Below, piece after piece: positions 48,766-61,700 of a stretch of DNA of 64,000 nucleotides. The notes beneath the pieces are model-generated. The model made no database searches, had not been told where the DNA came from, and was given only the letters and a program-made list of their open reading frames with translations. The first letter of the stretch is position 1, and the number at the start of each line of letters is the position of its first letter. This DNA comes from Gymnorhina tibicen. Taxonomy: Eukaryota > Chordata > Aves > Passeriformes > Artamidae. The position numbers and the translations under genes are program-made. The DNA lies in contig VXAZ01009467.1 of assembly GCA_013399875.1 (NCBI GenBank), forward strand, positions 186,001-250,000, given 5' to 3'.

Positions 48766-49710
48766 CACACCCAGCTCAGTTAATAGTAGCATGGGCAATG
48801 ACAACATACAGAGTGAACAAACAACACATAAGAAGCTCATGCTTCAAAGGACCTGTCAAAGCCAAGCCTTCCTTCTCTAGGATAAAGCTTCATGTGTGGG
48901 CAGTCGTTACTACTTTTCACTACAGTACTTCTTACACTTCGCTTGAACCATCTGGTACCAGCCATTTTTCTTACCAGCCTTTTTTTGATTTTCTGATCAA
49001 AACTATTTTTCTGAGTATTTGAGGATTGCCATTAGGCTCATGGTAGAAAGAATATTCTTCTCCTCCCCTGAGCCCTCGCTCCATGCTACCTCAGCCTGCA
49101 GCAGCCCATGCCTGGCATGGGAGGGACCCTGCGCTGCTCCCTCCACTGTTACAGCAGAACACTAACATTGCCGTGTGTTTGTTTCCATGGCCCTGGAACA
49201 CCTCACAGAAGCACTTCATTTCCTCTCCAGCAGCAGCAAGGCTCAGTATAACTTCTCAAACTGGCTGTCATCCTCACGTATTTTCACAGCTACTGAAGGG
49301 GATGTGCATGGACACCACTCCACAGTTTTTCTTATCAGCTGATAAAAAGGAGACATTAATGTAAGTCTCCTGCCACTGGCCATAGCTACGGGGTCCTCCT
49401 TAAGCTGTGGAAGCAGTTAAAAACGAGTCTGTGTGCACCCAGGACCAGTGGTCTGGGCTCATTTCCACAGTTGAAAAAAAAACCCACGTTCTCCTCAGGG
49501 AAATGGTCAGAGGAGTCAATCCTGCACCACACCAGCACCTGGGGAGCACGGGGCAGAAGGGGCACCCTCAGTACACCTCAGGCCATAAGCTTGGGACAAC
49601 TTTTGCCTCCAGAGGGCAGAGAAACGTAAATGGAAACGATCCAGCTTGCTGTGACTGCTCCGTATGCCCGGTCTTTTCACTAAGTTCCCTCGGAGAGGGA
49701 GAGAAAGCAA
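48766..49710. other. Unique non-coding DNA
   Basis: No gene or repeat is recognised. GC content rises after about 49070. Confidence 0.5.
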
Positions 49711-49752
49711 AAAAATAAAAAAAANAAAACAAACAAACAAACAAACAAAAAG
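49711..49752. repeat. A-rich tract and (AAAC)n run with one undetermined base
   Basis: A poly-A-like run containing an N at 49725 leads into five to six copies of AAAC/CAAA. The N marks an unresolved base, which is common at homopolymers in draft assemblies. Confidence 0.9.
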
Positions 49753-49794
49753 CCCAAACCCGAAGTGATTCATGAGGGCGGGAAGCTTTGTCTG

Positions 49795-50215
49795 CCTGAA
49801 TAATGACCTAACGGCTGGCCCCGCCGCAGCCCCGCGTCCTCTCACAATCGCATCCGTCTGCGCTTTGTTCCCGGCCCGCTCAGCCATCAGCTGAGAAGCT
49901 CATCTGTCTCAGCAGTACGCGGTAATGATGGCAAGGGTTAAATACCACTTACATGGAGGTACAAAAGGCCAGTTTAATTTTATATGAGGCCAGACAGCTG
50001 GTTTGTATAATTCCAGTTTTCGCAGAGCGTTTTCTTTCCAGCGCGTCCCCTTACAAAAGCTTTTCCTCGTGAGTTAATTCTCTAACTGGAGAATGCCAGT
50101 GCAGCTCCAATTATTTCTGAGATAATCCAAAGCTAAATTCGCTGTCAAATTCAGACCTGGGATAAGGCTTCAAGAGAAAAACTCTTATAAAAGTCCTCAC
50201 CGTGAAATCATTTAA
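49795..50215. promoter_or_regulatory. CpG-rich patch followed by conserved-looking AT-rich DNA; candidate enhancer
   Basis: Between about 49805 and 49925 there are roughly a dozen CpGs in 120 bp, the densest such patch besides the one at 7.6 kb. It is followed by a repeat-free stretch with words typical of conserved vertebrate elements: 'ggtaatgatggcaagg' at 49921, 'agtttaattttatatgagg' at about 49971 and 'ctccaattatttctgagataa' at about 50105. No coding frame is convincing. The call as an enhancer or small CpG island is inference. Confidence 0.3.
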
Positions 50216-53200
50216 AGACAAGGTAGAGAGTTTGTTTTGTGTCTATCCTGTTGCAGTTTTTTTCCCTAAAAAAAACCCTAACCACTCTATGTTTCTAGGA
50301 GTTTCCAGATAAGAACATCTGTTTTTAAATAATCTCAGTGCTACTTTGGAGTTTCTACAGCTTACAATGACACAATCAGCTGCTTTTTATTAACTTACTT
50401 GTTTGTGCAACAGCACTGGTGAATGTTCATCCATTCATCGCTGCACATCAAGCAACTGGGCCAGATCCAGTAGCAGGAGCGTTCAGTGCTTGCCAATTCT
50501 GGTACATCAGCACTAACTAGTAGCTGAATCATGCTTGCCTTGCCTGAGTAGGCACTCACTGAAGGCAAACACATACACAGTTGCTTACTGAATCCTCTTT
50601 CCTCCACATTTTAACAGCTAAAAAGTGAACTAAAAGCACAAGGCAACAGCAAGGCATTCAAGGTGCAGCTGAATCCTCCTTCCCCTAACTCCCTGTCTCC
50701 AAGACTCTATCAAATCATGAAAAAAATGCCCTTTTCCAGGGATATCCCTGCAACCACGAGTACAGGAAGGAGCTGATCCATGACGACTCTTGTAAACAGA
50801 TTTTACACTACCATGCACAGCTTTGCAAGGCTTTGGAACACCATCCTAGAAGCTCTTGGAATTTCTCGCAGTGTGAGCTAACAGTCTCTGACTGCCAAAG
50901 AGCTGAGGGGAGGGGGCAGAGCAAAGCAGTCTCTTAATTTGATAACATGCTGTATGACCTTCACCTCAGCTCATTACTTGCAGCCTTTGGCACATGACTC
51001 TCCAGTCAAGAATGGATGGAGGATAGTGAGCATCACTCTTCAATTCACAGGACAAACAGCAGGAGCAATAGTGAGACTCACAGGTGCAGGGTGTGCCACA
51101 GCAGCCCTCAGGGACCAAAAATAAACAGTTTCACTTCAACAATGTGTTACCACAAAAGGAAGAAAACCCCTTTACTGCACGCAGTCTGACTGACAGGCTA
51201 CCTTCCCTGCAAGTCTTCCTAATGGCTCAGAGCAGTGGACTTGATGCCTGTCCTTTTAGAGGGTAAAAAGCATGGCCCGTGAAGCTTTTAATCACGGTAC
51301 CTCAAGCTCTTAAATGCTTCAAAGACTGGATTATAGAGGGGCACATGGAAGAACCAGAAAATTCCATAAGAGTCCAGTCCGATTTCTGCAACTATATATA
51401 TTCTGTAACTACCCCTTTGACAGCACTATCTATCTGATTTTGACTTTTTGCCATGAGTGGAAGTGGATAAGCTGCTTGGCAGCTGTGAAGATGCTGTGCA
51501 TGATGGAGCGAGGAGGTGTTTCACTGAAAGGCAGGTCTCAATTTGTCCTACAGTGCCTGATGATCTTAGAAGAACACACTGCAAGCAGTTTTGAAATGTC
51601 TTGACCAAAGAACTATTGCTGTCCCTGCTGGAAACAAAAGCACCTTGTAATCATGCCATAAACCAAGAAGTTTTATAACAAGCCCTCTCCTCTACCAAAC
51701 TGCCACTGTAAATCGAAGAATGGAGATCTCCACCTCCACTAAAATGAACAAAGCTGTAGATCTGGGTTTAAAAGGTAAGGAGGATCTGATTACACTTTAC
51801 AAGCCACCTGCAGATCTTGAGTAAACTACTATTTAATTGAATCACTCTTCTGAAATTTCCTTTAAAGAAAAAGAAAGATACTGACTCATTATGGTTTCTT
51901 TGATCCTTTCCAACACAAGCAGCTATATGAAGCAAGTAATTTTCCTTCCCTGGGTCCTCCCCTATTTGCTTCCTGAAGTGTCAGCCTGCTCCAGGAGACA
52001 GTCCCTATTTGTGCCATAACACACTTATCCTGCCCATCATCTCTGTTAAAGATGCAGCAGCTCTGTTTAAACCACTAACGAGGTAGGTCTACTGCCATGG
52101 GTGGGTAAATCAATCATTATTTCTGATGTCTACCAAGGCACAGCAACGAACGACCACATCAGGACACTGCTTGTGATTTTCCTAGCCTCTACCAACATTT
52201 TGGGAAAGGGCTGACTCCTAATACATCCTGCTCTGTCCATATCTCCTCAGGAATACCAATCAAACCTAATGTTCCCCAAAATCCTTTTATGCTGGAGCAT
52301 CTCTTTCTTGAGAGCCTTCTTACTTAAATGATCATTTAAATATTATTCTGCATGTGTATGATATCTACACTCATTCTATGCTTGTGAACTATGGAGGAAA
52401 AGCTAATAGTATTTTAATAATACACTAAGGTGATAGTAACAAAAGCAAAGCTACAGCTTTCCATAACATTAGATTTACTATATTAAGCTTTTAATACTGC
52501 AAGAGATTAACAGTGACAGATTCTCTTGTAGACTAGCAAAAGCTATTGCAATTCTTGCAACTTTCACATTAATCACATTTAAACATGCTGCTAACAGATG
52601 GGCATCATGGAGTGCTAGGTCTCTCACAAGCCAGTACTAACAAAAAGCATGTCTAGGAGATCTTGTGGCTTCTGCAGTTCAGAAGGATTGTATATCCAGG
52701 CACCTTGTTATTGTTTTTGTTGTATATTATCTAGGATTATTAGAAAAGCTCAAGTCAAATAGATGACAGACTTCAGCATACGTGAGAGGGAAGGGAAAGG
52801 GAGGGGAGCAGAAAGAGGCAAAACAAGACCACCCACACAAAGTTCCTCTAAATCCACATTTCATATGCATGATCATGATTTTTCCACTACACAGGGAAAG
52901 CATTAGGTTCTGCACTGCAGCTTTTCCTCTGACACTGCTACCTGCAAAAACTTTTCCCCAAAGCCCAGACACAAGCCCAAGCTGTGAAAAATGAGCTGCC
53001 AGGCTCAAACCTGGTTGGACAGAGAATGACAGTCTGTCGTCCCTCTCCTTTCATTAGTGCAGATGTCAGGTTCAGGTGGCCCTTTTTGACCAAAGCTGGT
53101 CAAAGCACCTGAAGAAAACCAGCATTAGTACTTGGCACCCAGGTAGAATATAAATGTTTAATAAACTTCCCAGCACCGTTTTTTTTTTTAATTAAACCAA

Positions 53201-55270
53201 GTCCCAAGATAAAACCTCATCTTTACATGACTGTAATTAACCAGGACACGCTGTCTGTAATGTAAGAAAGCTCAATCTCCTCTATGAGCCAGGCCTCAAA
53301 ATAAAGATTGGCAATTGCAAATTTAGCCCAATCTAATTAGTCCTCACAGAGTAAGGCCTGCAGATCTCCTCAGTTCCAGCCTGCCAGGACTCTGCTTGCT
53401 GAAAAGTAAGACTGCAGAATCCCACCTGGGGGTATTGCCTTCATACGGCACCTGAAAGCATTTGCCCGTGAAGGACAGAAGCACTCCTGATGTGAAATGG
53501 TCTCAGCCTTGCAGATTGCCTGTCATTTACAAGACAGGTCTGTGTGTCGTGGATCCATCACCCCACAACCCAACTCATTCTCACTGCCTGTGTGGCTAAC
53601 TCCTCTGAGAGGGAGGATGTGCTGTCACTCTGCCACAGACCTGAGAACAGAGTGCCAAAAAGCCTGTGGCAGTACCCACTTCGCACCACAGAACTTAAGG
53701 GATTCATGTGAACTAGAAACTTTCTCTGCTGAAGAGTGAAAGACAGGCTTCATCTTTGAACAGGATGGATGGCCCAAAGTTTAGAGTGCTACAACTTGGT
53801 GATCTGAATGCCACTAACAACCTTCCCTGGAAGTTCTCATGAAAAGTCAGTGGATGAATCCAGGTCTCCTAAGCAATAGTATTTTAGCCACTGGGTCCTC
53901 CTCCTCAGTTCCAGCCTGCAAAACTAAACATTCTCAGCTCACTCAGGAGGAGATCAGCACCTGGATGGGTCTGAGTCTGCTCTACACACCTACCAGCCAT
54001 TGACAGATAGCAGCTGAGTCCACCTAAAAGCTACCTGCTATGTTTCCTCATAAACCACATTCCAGGGTCCACAACTTGCTTGGCCGGGACCACACTGGCA
54101 TGGGGCTTCCAGGGAGCAGGATTCACATGATACTCACAACTGACCACCATGACTCCAAAACATAGCAGAGAAAAGGCTGTACAGATGTGAAAGGAAAATT
54201 CAGGTGAGCTTCCGCAAGCTCTACAAATTTATAAAATGTTCCCATGTTGTTATCAGGGCACAAAGCAGTAGAGAGAACTCTGTATTATGTCAATGAAAAT
54301 AATATTCGTATATAATTTAGCATCCTCATACCCAAGGAATATGATCTGAAAGAAAAAAACAAGAATTACTTTGACACTGGAGATGTAACTTGGACAAAGA
54401 AATATTGTAGCATCAGCCAAAGTTTGTCTCAGTCAGCTCCAGCCTTCAATACTAGAGCACTTAATTATGCTATCTAGCATTTAGCTCTAGGGCTCTGTCC
54501 ATCTGGCTCATGCCACTAGAATCAAGAAGCTATACAAGAGCAGACTGTAGCAAACAAGGTCAGTATGTGCCAACTTCTGTAGGCACATATTTAGAAGCCC
54601 AAGGTTGGACTGTCTCAAAAGGGAACAAAGGCATGGGAGACATCCCTTTGCAAAAATAAATACAACACATTCCTTCAGTGAATCTGCAAATGACACCGTA
54701 GACTTGCAGCACTTTACCTTTCACTTACCCATCTGTTTTCCTGGAAGATTTAATTTCATTAACTTGGCTTTTCTACATTTTAGTTTTATTTTTCAACCCT
54801 TGCTGTAATATAGCAGGGGCAGTTCATTCAAAAGCAAAGTCTTTACTCTTGCAATTATGCAAGTACCAAACAGCAGAATTCCCACATCCCTAAGCAAGAT
54901 GTACCTCACTTCTGATCACGCATTATATCCAGCAGAAGAGTTTCCATCAATACTATCAGTCTCTGAGTCCAAATTAATCTTCCAGTGTGAGAGGGAGGGG
55001 ATGGGAAGGAAGTGAACTCAACCATGAGATGCTTTTGAATGAAGATACAAAGTAAAAACAAGGAAAAAACAAGATACATCAAATGCCTTCGATTTTTACC
55101 TCTGTAATGAGAGCTGGAGTACTAAATATTTTCTCTCATTTGACCAGTTTGCTGCTAACGTGGCTGTAAATTTCATCTCCCATTTATCAAGCTTTACTAA
55201 TGTCAGTGACCAATATTATGTTGTCCAATCTTTCCACTGGTCTTCTTCCGTTTTCTAGATACATGTCTCC
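50216..55270. other. Unique non-coding DNA with scattered conserved-looking segments
   Basis: No gene or transposon is recognised. Two segments, about 52440-52620 and 53281-53345, have low-repeat AT-rich text with homeobox- and POU-like words (for example ATTGCAAAT at 53314-53322 and CTAATTAG at 53334-53341). Confidence 0.45.
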
Positions 55271-55320
55271 GTGTGTATATATGTATGTATGTATGTGTGT
55301 GTGTGTGTGTGTGCATGTAC
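55271..55320. repeat. Compound (TATG)n / (TG)n microsatellite
   Basis: GTGTGTATATATG, then TATG units, then about nine TG units. Likely length-polymorphic. Confidence 0.93.
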
Positions 55321-57611
55321 ACAAAGGTGTTCCTCATCTAGTGACACACAATTTTGAGGAAGAACCTCTTCTTGTTTTTCTTCCTCTTTGAGGAAAACCT
55401 ATTTCACTTGTCATTTAAAAAGGTCTGTACAAAAACGGGCACACTTACTTATTTTATGGTGACAGAACCTTTTAGTCTCACAGTTCAAGATGCTGCTTAT
55501 CAAGACAGATCTAAAGCCAAACAGGATTCAGAAAGGAAATAAATAATCAGCCTGAGCTGTGATATTTTGCAGTTCCCTCTTATTTTCTTTAACTAATTGC
55601 CATTCTACTGGGTTCTTAGGAACAAGCAGATAAATGAAACATACTTTTAATCTACACTAATAATTTGTGTTAAGTTCCACTTGGACAATTTCATAAATGA
55701 ATAGTCACATTATAGCTGCTGAATGTAGCTGTAACCCATTCACTCATTTATAGACACAGCACCTCTCAAATACGGGTGTTCATTTCCATATGTACCCGTA
55801 GGCAAATGATTTTATTGTTGGATCTGAGAGAGAACTGCACTCTAAATCTTGCATGTATTGACAGAGGTCCCTAAAAACATTTACAGCATAAACTGGGTAA
55901 ATATCCTGGGTCATACTTCAATCTGGACACTGATTCACATCAGCTAACAGCAATAGATAATTAATGATAAACCTTCAGATGAGTCTCCCAGTCTCCGTTA
56001 GGAGGGTTTTGTCCAGAGCACAGCTTATCCAACCTCTGTCTGGGCACCAAGGCTATATCAAGCCTGTAGCAGCTGTAACAGAGGCCTAAAAATACTACTG
56101 AAGTAATGAAGTAGTGATACTTATTTTAAGCTATTAGCAGAATAACGATTGCCACAAAATACACTTCAGCTAGAGTGCAATTTGAAAGTAAAGGAACTTA
56201 AACCAGTGCTTTTAATGTGCCAGGCACAATGAGTGCATTTACAACATCTATTAAAAGCAGGTTATGTTTGGGGGAGGGGGATAATTACATCTTAGCAGGT
56301 AGTTTATTAACTGAACAAGACAGTATCACATTAAAGATAATCAATGGAGAATAAACCACAGTTGTAAAAATTAATACTGTTCATTCACACCACGAAGGGA
56401 GTGAGGGGGGTTATCTTTGCTATTAAGACAGAAGTAAAAGTATAGCCCCAGTGAAACCACCATGAGAAGAGGCATAAAGGATAGGATGGCACAAAATGAA
56501 AGTCATTCAAGGCATAAGTTTCAAAAAAAAAAAAAATTTAAATTGAAAAGAAATAATCAGTAATTCTAGAGGGGAAAGAGGAATACGAACAACCAGTTTT
56601 GCAAGCAGCGGAACTAATGAAGCCTGGTTTTCTCCAGCTTTTATGTCATGCAAAGACTGACTTTCACATTGAAGTAAATGTGAGCTCCAACTGGAGCACT
56701 TTTTTTTGTTAGGTTGGAACATTTATATAGGATTCCTTCCCCAGTGGATTTTCTAGTTTCTAATAAAGAACAAGACCTTCCTCCAAATGCAATAGGAATA
56801 ATCTGTCCTCTCCTTTACCTGGCAGCCTCTTCTATGATTTCTACATTGTGGCAATGTAGTTGAAATTGTAGCTGAGTACCAAATATAAATTTCTGAATGG
56901 CTGGTGTGAGATACCCAGGCACGCCCACCCCCTTCCCTGCTACACACACAGTGTGAGCTATTCCTTAATACATGTTTTGATAAGAAACAAGGCTAAAAAA
57001 CAGTGCTGCCAGGATAATCCAACTTATGGGGAAAATTTGTCTTTCGGCATGTTAACCGTGTGCAAGGCTTCAGGCAATTTTCTGCAGAGACCAAGACTTC
57101 AGATTCCTGCAGCAATACTTGTTGCAGGGAGCAGTCAACACAGGAGGGGAGGTGAGATCTCCTCGGTGTGCTGAGATAGGAGCCTCTGTGATGATTTTAA
57201 CTGCTGGGGTATAGGAAAGCCAGGGGAGCTGTGTTTAGCACAACCTGAAGCAGCAGAACTAGCCAGAAGGGGTTTCAGGTAAGTATCAGAAAGTCATCCC
57301 CCCCAAAAAACAAGAAAAAAAAAAAAAAGCCTGCATTCAAAATCTGGGCTTTGCAGAGCTATGAGCTATGTAGCTTCCACGGTTAAGGCTGGGCATGTGA
57401 AAGTCAGTGGTCAATACATGATACATGATTTCTTTTTTTAGAAATTAATTAAGATACATCTCTTGACTCCTCTCCTGTACACAACACTTCACCAAAAACC
57501 ACTTCACCAAAGAAAAGACCATGCCTATGACAAGAACTGGCCCTCTTTTTCCTGCAAGCAAATAAACCTTACAGTGAGAAAAAATGGAGCTGCATAGTAT
57601 CCATTCTTTGG

Positions 57612-57690
57612 ACCCAGTCTGATTTGCATGGTAAGCATTAAATCATAATTAATCTCTTGTTTCACTTAAAATTAAATCGCCCCTTATCAT
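57612..57690. promoter_or_regulatory. Octamer plus TAATTA cluster; candidate regulatory element
   Basis: The POU octamer ATTTGCAT lies at 57622-57629, with TAATTA at 57646-57651 and further ATTAA words within 60 bp. Such clustering is common in conserved developmental enhancers. It is not proof of function. Confidence 0.25.
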
Positions 57691-58060
57691 ATCTCACTAA
57701 GTACTGGATGCAGTGAAACATGTATAACATCTTTAAAAAGTTTGCCTCTGAGCATCACAGGGAGTTACTGCTGCCTATCTTGAATTTCATCATCCAGAAG
57801 ATCTGATTTCTACAATCGTGGACAGTCTGAAGAGAACAACGCTTGGTAATGCCTTTTTTGGGGGGAAAAAATCAGGCAAAATGGAGCATGCACAGAGAGC
57901 CGAGTTTTGCCTTTAAAGCAATCCAAAGCTTCTGGACACTGGAATTTTTCAAAGCACCTTGCATATTCTGCTCCTAAAAATGACCCAATTCTGTAGCCAC
58001 TGATATGCACATCTTCAAGAAGAAGAATTAGCACCTTTTCCTCCCCAGTGCACCCTCTGC

Positions 58061-58090
58061 CAACTTAAAAGTCAGGTCAACTTAAAAGTC
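58061..58090. repeat. 17-bp-period direct duplication
   Basis: CAACTTAAAAGTC occurs at 58061-58073 and again at 58078-58090, separated by AGGT. Confidence 0.85.
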
Positions 58091-58712
58091 TGTTCAAACA
58101 TTGTCAAGATGACAAAAAACGCTTTGAGAAGGCAGGGGGAAAAGCTGCGGAGGCCTGGAGACTCTGCGCATATTTATAGCACAAACACACCGCCCCATGC
58201 TCATTCCCCTTAATCACATGCACACACTCGCAAGACGTCTCCTCTGAACTTTCTCAGGGACTCAGTCTGAGTGGCTGTAGTTCAAAGTCCAACTGCCTTG
58301 GCAGCTGAAAAGAAAGAGAAAACCATGGTGGCTTTGTAAGAATTACAGTGATCCTATTAAAAAAAAATATGTCACTCTCTGCTGAGACTTAACATGGCAG
58401 TGCCACGCAGCATTCATTGAATTGAGCAGCATTTCAAGCACACAGCTCCTGGTGTAATAAGACTACAGGCTTAATTAGGTTCCTATCAGTATTGCTTTTT
58501 TCCTGCCTTCAGCCAAGAAGGTATAAGAAAAGATTGTCCAATACAGATACTGCAATTTAAAGTCTCGAGTTAAGAACACAGTGGGTGTATATCTACTATA
58601 AAATCTACCCTAAAAACATGCCAGTTGTTAAGCTAAGCAGTGCATTAGAAGCAGTTAGATATAATGAGAATGTAAATGGAAAGTATTCTAGGGAGATATT
58701 TCAGCTAAAAAC

Positions 58713-58729
58713 AGCATACACTGTATGCT
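58713..58729. repeat. Perfect 8-bp palindrome with one-base centre
   Basis: AGCATACA-C-TGTATGCT is an exact inverted repeat. It may be a dyad binding site. Chance is possible in 64 kb. Confidence 0.8.
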
Positions 58730-61700
58730 ATCTTTTATTTTAATCATGCTCTAAGCCCTGCCTTTTTGAACTTTTTATAAATTCTGCTATCTCCCTTTGC
58801 AGTTACTTACATATTGGTATATAAATTCAAAGACGAGAAGCAATTAGGAATGAAGCGAAGACTCCCTCTCTTGATGCTAATACATCAAAGGAAGTGAAAA
58901 AAACCTTCCCCCTCATACACACTGGGTAACACAGAGAGTTTCTGCTCTTCACAGCCTAATAGCTCAAGTAGTTCCAATCGAGAGTCTGATGTCAGCCTCT
59001 GATTACATGGAGATGCCAAGTGATTGGAAAGAGCAGCTTTTGAAAAATCCCAGCTCTCTGACTCCAGTGACCACACAACCCTGCGACAATGCTTTTAAAA
59101 CACATACGTGTATTACTCACATCAGCTGGTCCTATTTTTCCCCCACTTTGGACATCGTAACATTGCTATTAAGAGTTCCCTGGGGCTCTCTGCTTGATTT
59201 AGGAACAAGCGTGAAGGAAATGTGTCAGACCAGGGGCATTTTTAAACAGCCGTCACTCCCCTGCACCCCATCTCTTTTGCTCTCCAGTTTGGAGAGAGGA
59301 AGAGCCAGGTGCTGCCTTTAAACAGACACACTTGAGAAGTCTGCTTTTGCCTGAGTGGAGAAGTAGAGGTTGGGACCGGCTCATGGCAGGGATCAGTAAG
59401 GACTGGCTCCCATTCTTTTTCTGCACCTTTGCACATCTCTGCCAGACCAGCCTAATCTGATCCTCAGAACTGAAGCCTCAGAACAGGTAAACCTATGTAA
59501 GAAATGCCAACAAAACCTGATTCTGCTGATCCAGAACAGCAGCTGAGTGGCACCCTTAAACTGGGTATTTATATTTCCTTCCTGCAAGTCCTTCCCTCAG
59601 TCCAAGGACATTTGAGAACTGTGCAAGAGTTTTTGGAAACACTCCAGGCCCTTCATCTTTCATAAAGGAAAATTAACGTCTCTTATGCATCTGAATCAAC
59701 AGGTGAATGACCTCCCCATGCCCTCAGTATGTTATCAGAGTCCGTTTATTTCTTAATCACCATATCTCTCCTGTATGAGCAGGGGAACTAACCAAAAGTA
59801 GGAATGACTCCATTGATTTCGCTGGAACATTCATCTTATGTTTCTGTATGAGCACACACATTACGCTATTAAGGCTTTTAAACAGAAGCATGGAGTTTTA
59901 AAGGGGTTGTAGAAATAATTTCTGTTAAACCACTAGATCCACAGTAAGTCTATGTCTCTTATGGGTCTGGTTCTATCTTCTCTGCAGTTTTGCTGCTGTG
60001 TAAAGGAGACCTTATTGGTCCTAAAGGAGCTAAGCAGAATTTCCAGCAGAATTTCTAATAAACCCACTGGAGACTCTTGCTTGGCTCTTGAGCATGAGCC
60101 AGAAAGAAGTTCCACCAACTACTACGATATTACACAGCTGTGTAGCTGCAGTGAGGTGGAAATCAAGCACTGAATGTTTTTGATATCACACTTTTTAACT
60201 GGCAGGCTCTCCATCTAGCAATAAAATCCCCAAACATTCAACCCTGGTACATTAGCTTAAGTACTACTTGTGGAATGACAAGCAAGGAGCTTTAGAACAA
60301 AGGCTTTCTGAGCTACACCAATGGAAGACCAAGTAAATGACATTCAGCAAAACTCTAGAAGATTTACACCTTTTTAACAGGGAATGGCTTCAGAGGAAAA
60401 CCTCTGCTGTCTGCTCTTCATCTGTTACCAGGCTGTGCCAGATAAAGTCTAGTGAATCTACCTGAGCACTGAGCTCTCAGAGCCTTTCTACTGAGCATCT
60501 CACTGGCCTTGGCAGGACAAAGGATTTTACACTATGCTTTTATCTGCAAAGAGACCAGAGTCTGCGTTCCACAAGCTAACATGACTGAAGGTGACAACCC
60601 CAGCTTTCAAAAAGTTACATCCCTGCCAAAGCCACCTGACAAATTCTATCCCATTACCTTCTATTACGTACTAAATGCATGAGAAAAAAATACCTCAAGC
60701 CAAGCCTCTGAATGGTCGTGTTCGTGTGTTAAAGGTCTTCTATCACTGTTCTGTAAACAAAGATAAGGCATTTTTCTCCTAAATGACAGTACTCTAGCTA
60801 ATGGTGCTCTAGCGAATGTTGCAGTAAAGTGGGGATGGGATTCTTAAGTGAGTAGATTTTTCTTCCTCTGTCCCTTTGTTGTTCTGACAGCAGTAAAGGT
60901 AAGAAGGAAAGCCCAAGTTTTGGCCTTCCTCTCCTTTCCACTCTGCTAATGTGCCATCAATCCTCTGCATTTAGAAGAAACCATGCACTGAGGAAATTCT
61001 CCAACTTTCCCACACCCACAACTTGGGTTATTTGCATTCATGGGCAAACTACCGGCAAGTGCACCAGAGAGGAGAATTCTCTGACACAAATGACTACACA
61101 GTGACCAGCACAACACAAAGAAATCAAACCTGGCAAGTAAAGCCCAAAGCCTTTCTCATTTTCCAAAAGGACAAGTGAAGAGGTTGTGCCATTCCATTCA
61201 GGCAGGTAGAGGACACAAAGCTGAAGGTGATGGATTACTACATCCAGTATACAGCTGCTTTTCTTTGGAGGTTTTATTCTGCACCCAACAAGGACTTGCC
61301 AATTAATATAATTACAGTGAACAAAGGGAGCTCTGAATACATCCTCTTGCTTCATGTCCCGCAGGTTACATTAGTGTGTACCTCTAAAAGTGTAACTATC
61401 CTCACACATAGATAGGCTCATTAACTATAAAGGGCTATAACACAAAGTTAAAGGAATCTAGGAATCTCTTCTGGTTTGTCTCCAGCAGCATCTGAGATAT
61501 TTTTGCATAAATGTATCTAACCCATGGAGACCTACAGCTGTGCCTCAGTACCACAGAAAATCCATACAATGAAAATTGCACTTTAAATCTCAAGGATCTT
61601 GAGAAGCTGAGATAAAGTGCAACAACTTGGACTTTTTCTTTCAAGATGCATCTACTTTTAAGGTCTTATGTACCTCCCTGAAGATCTCTGCAAGGATGCT

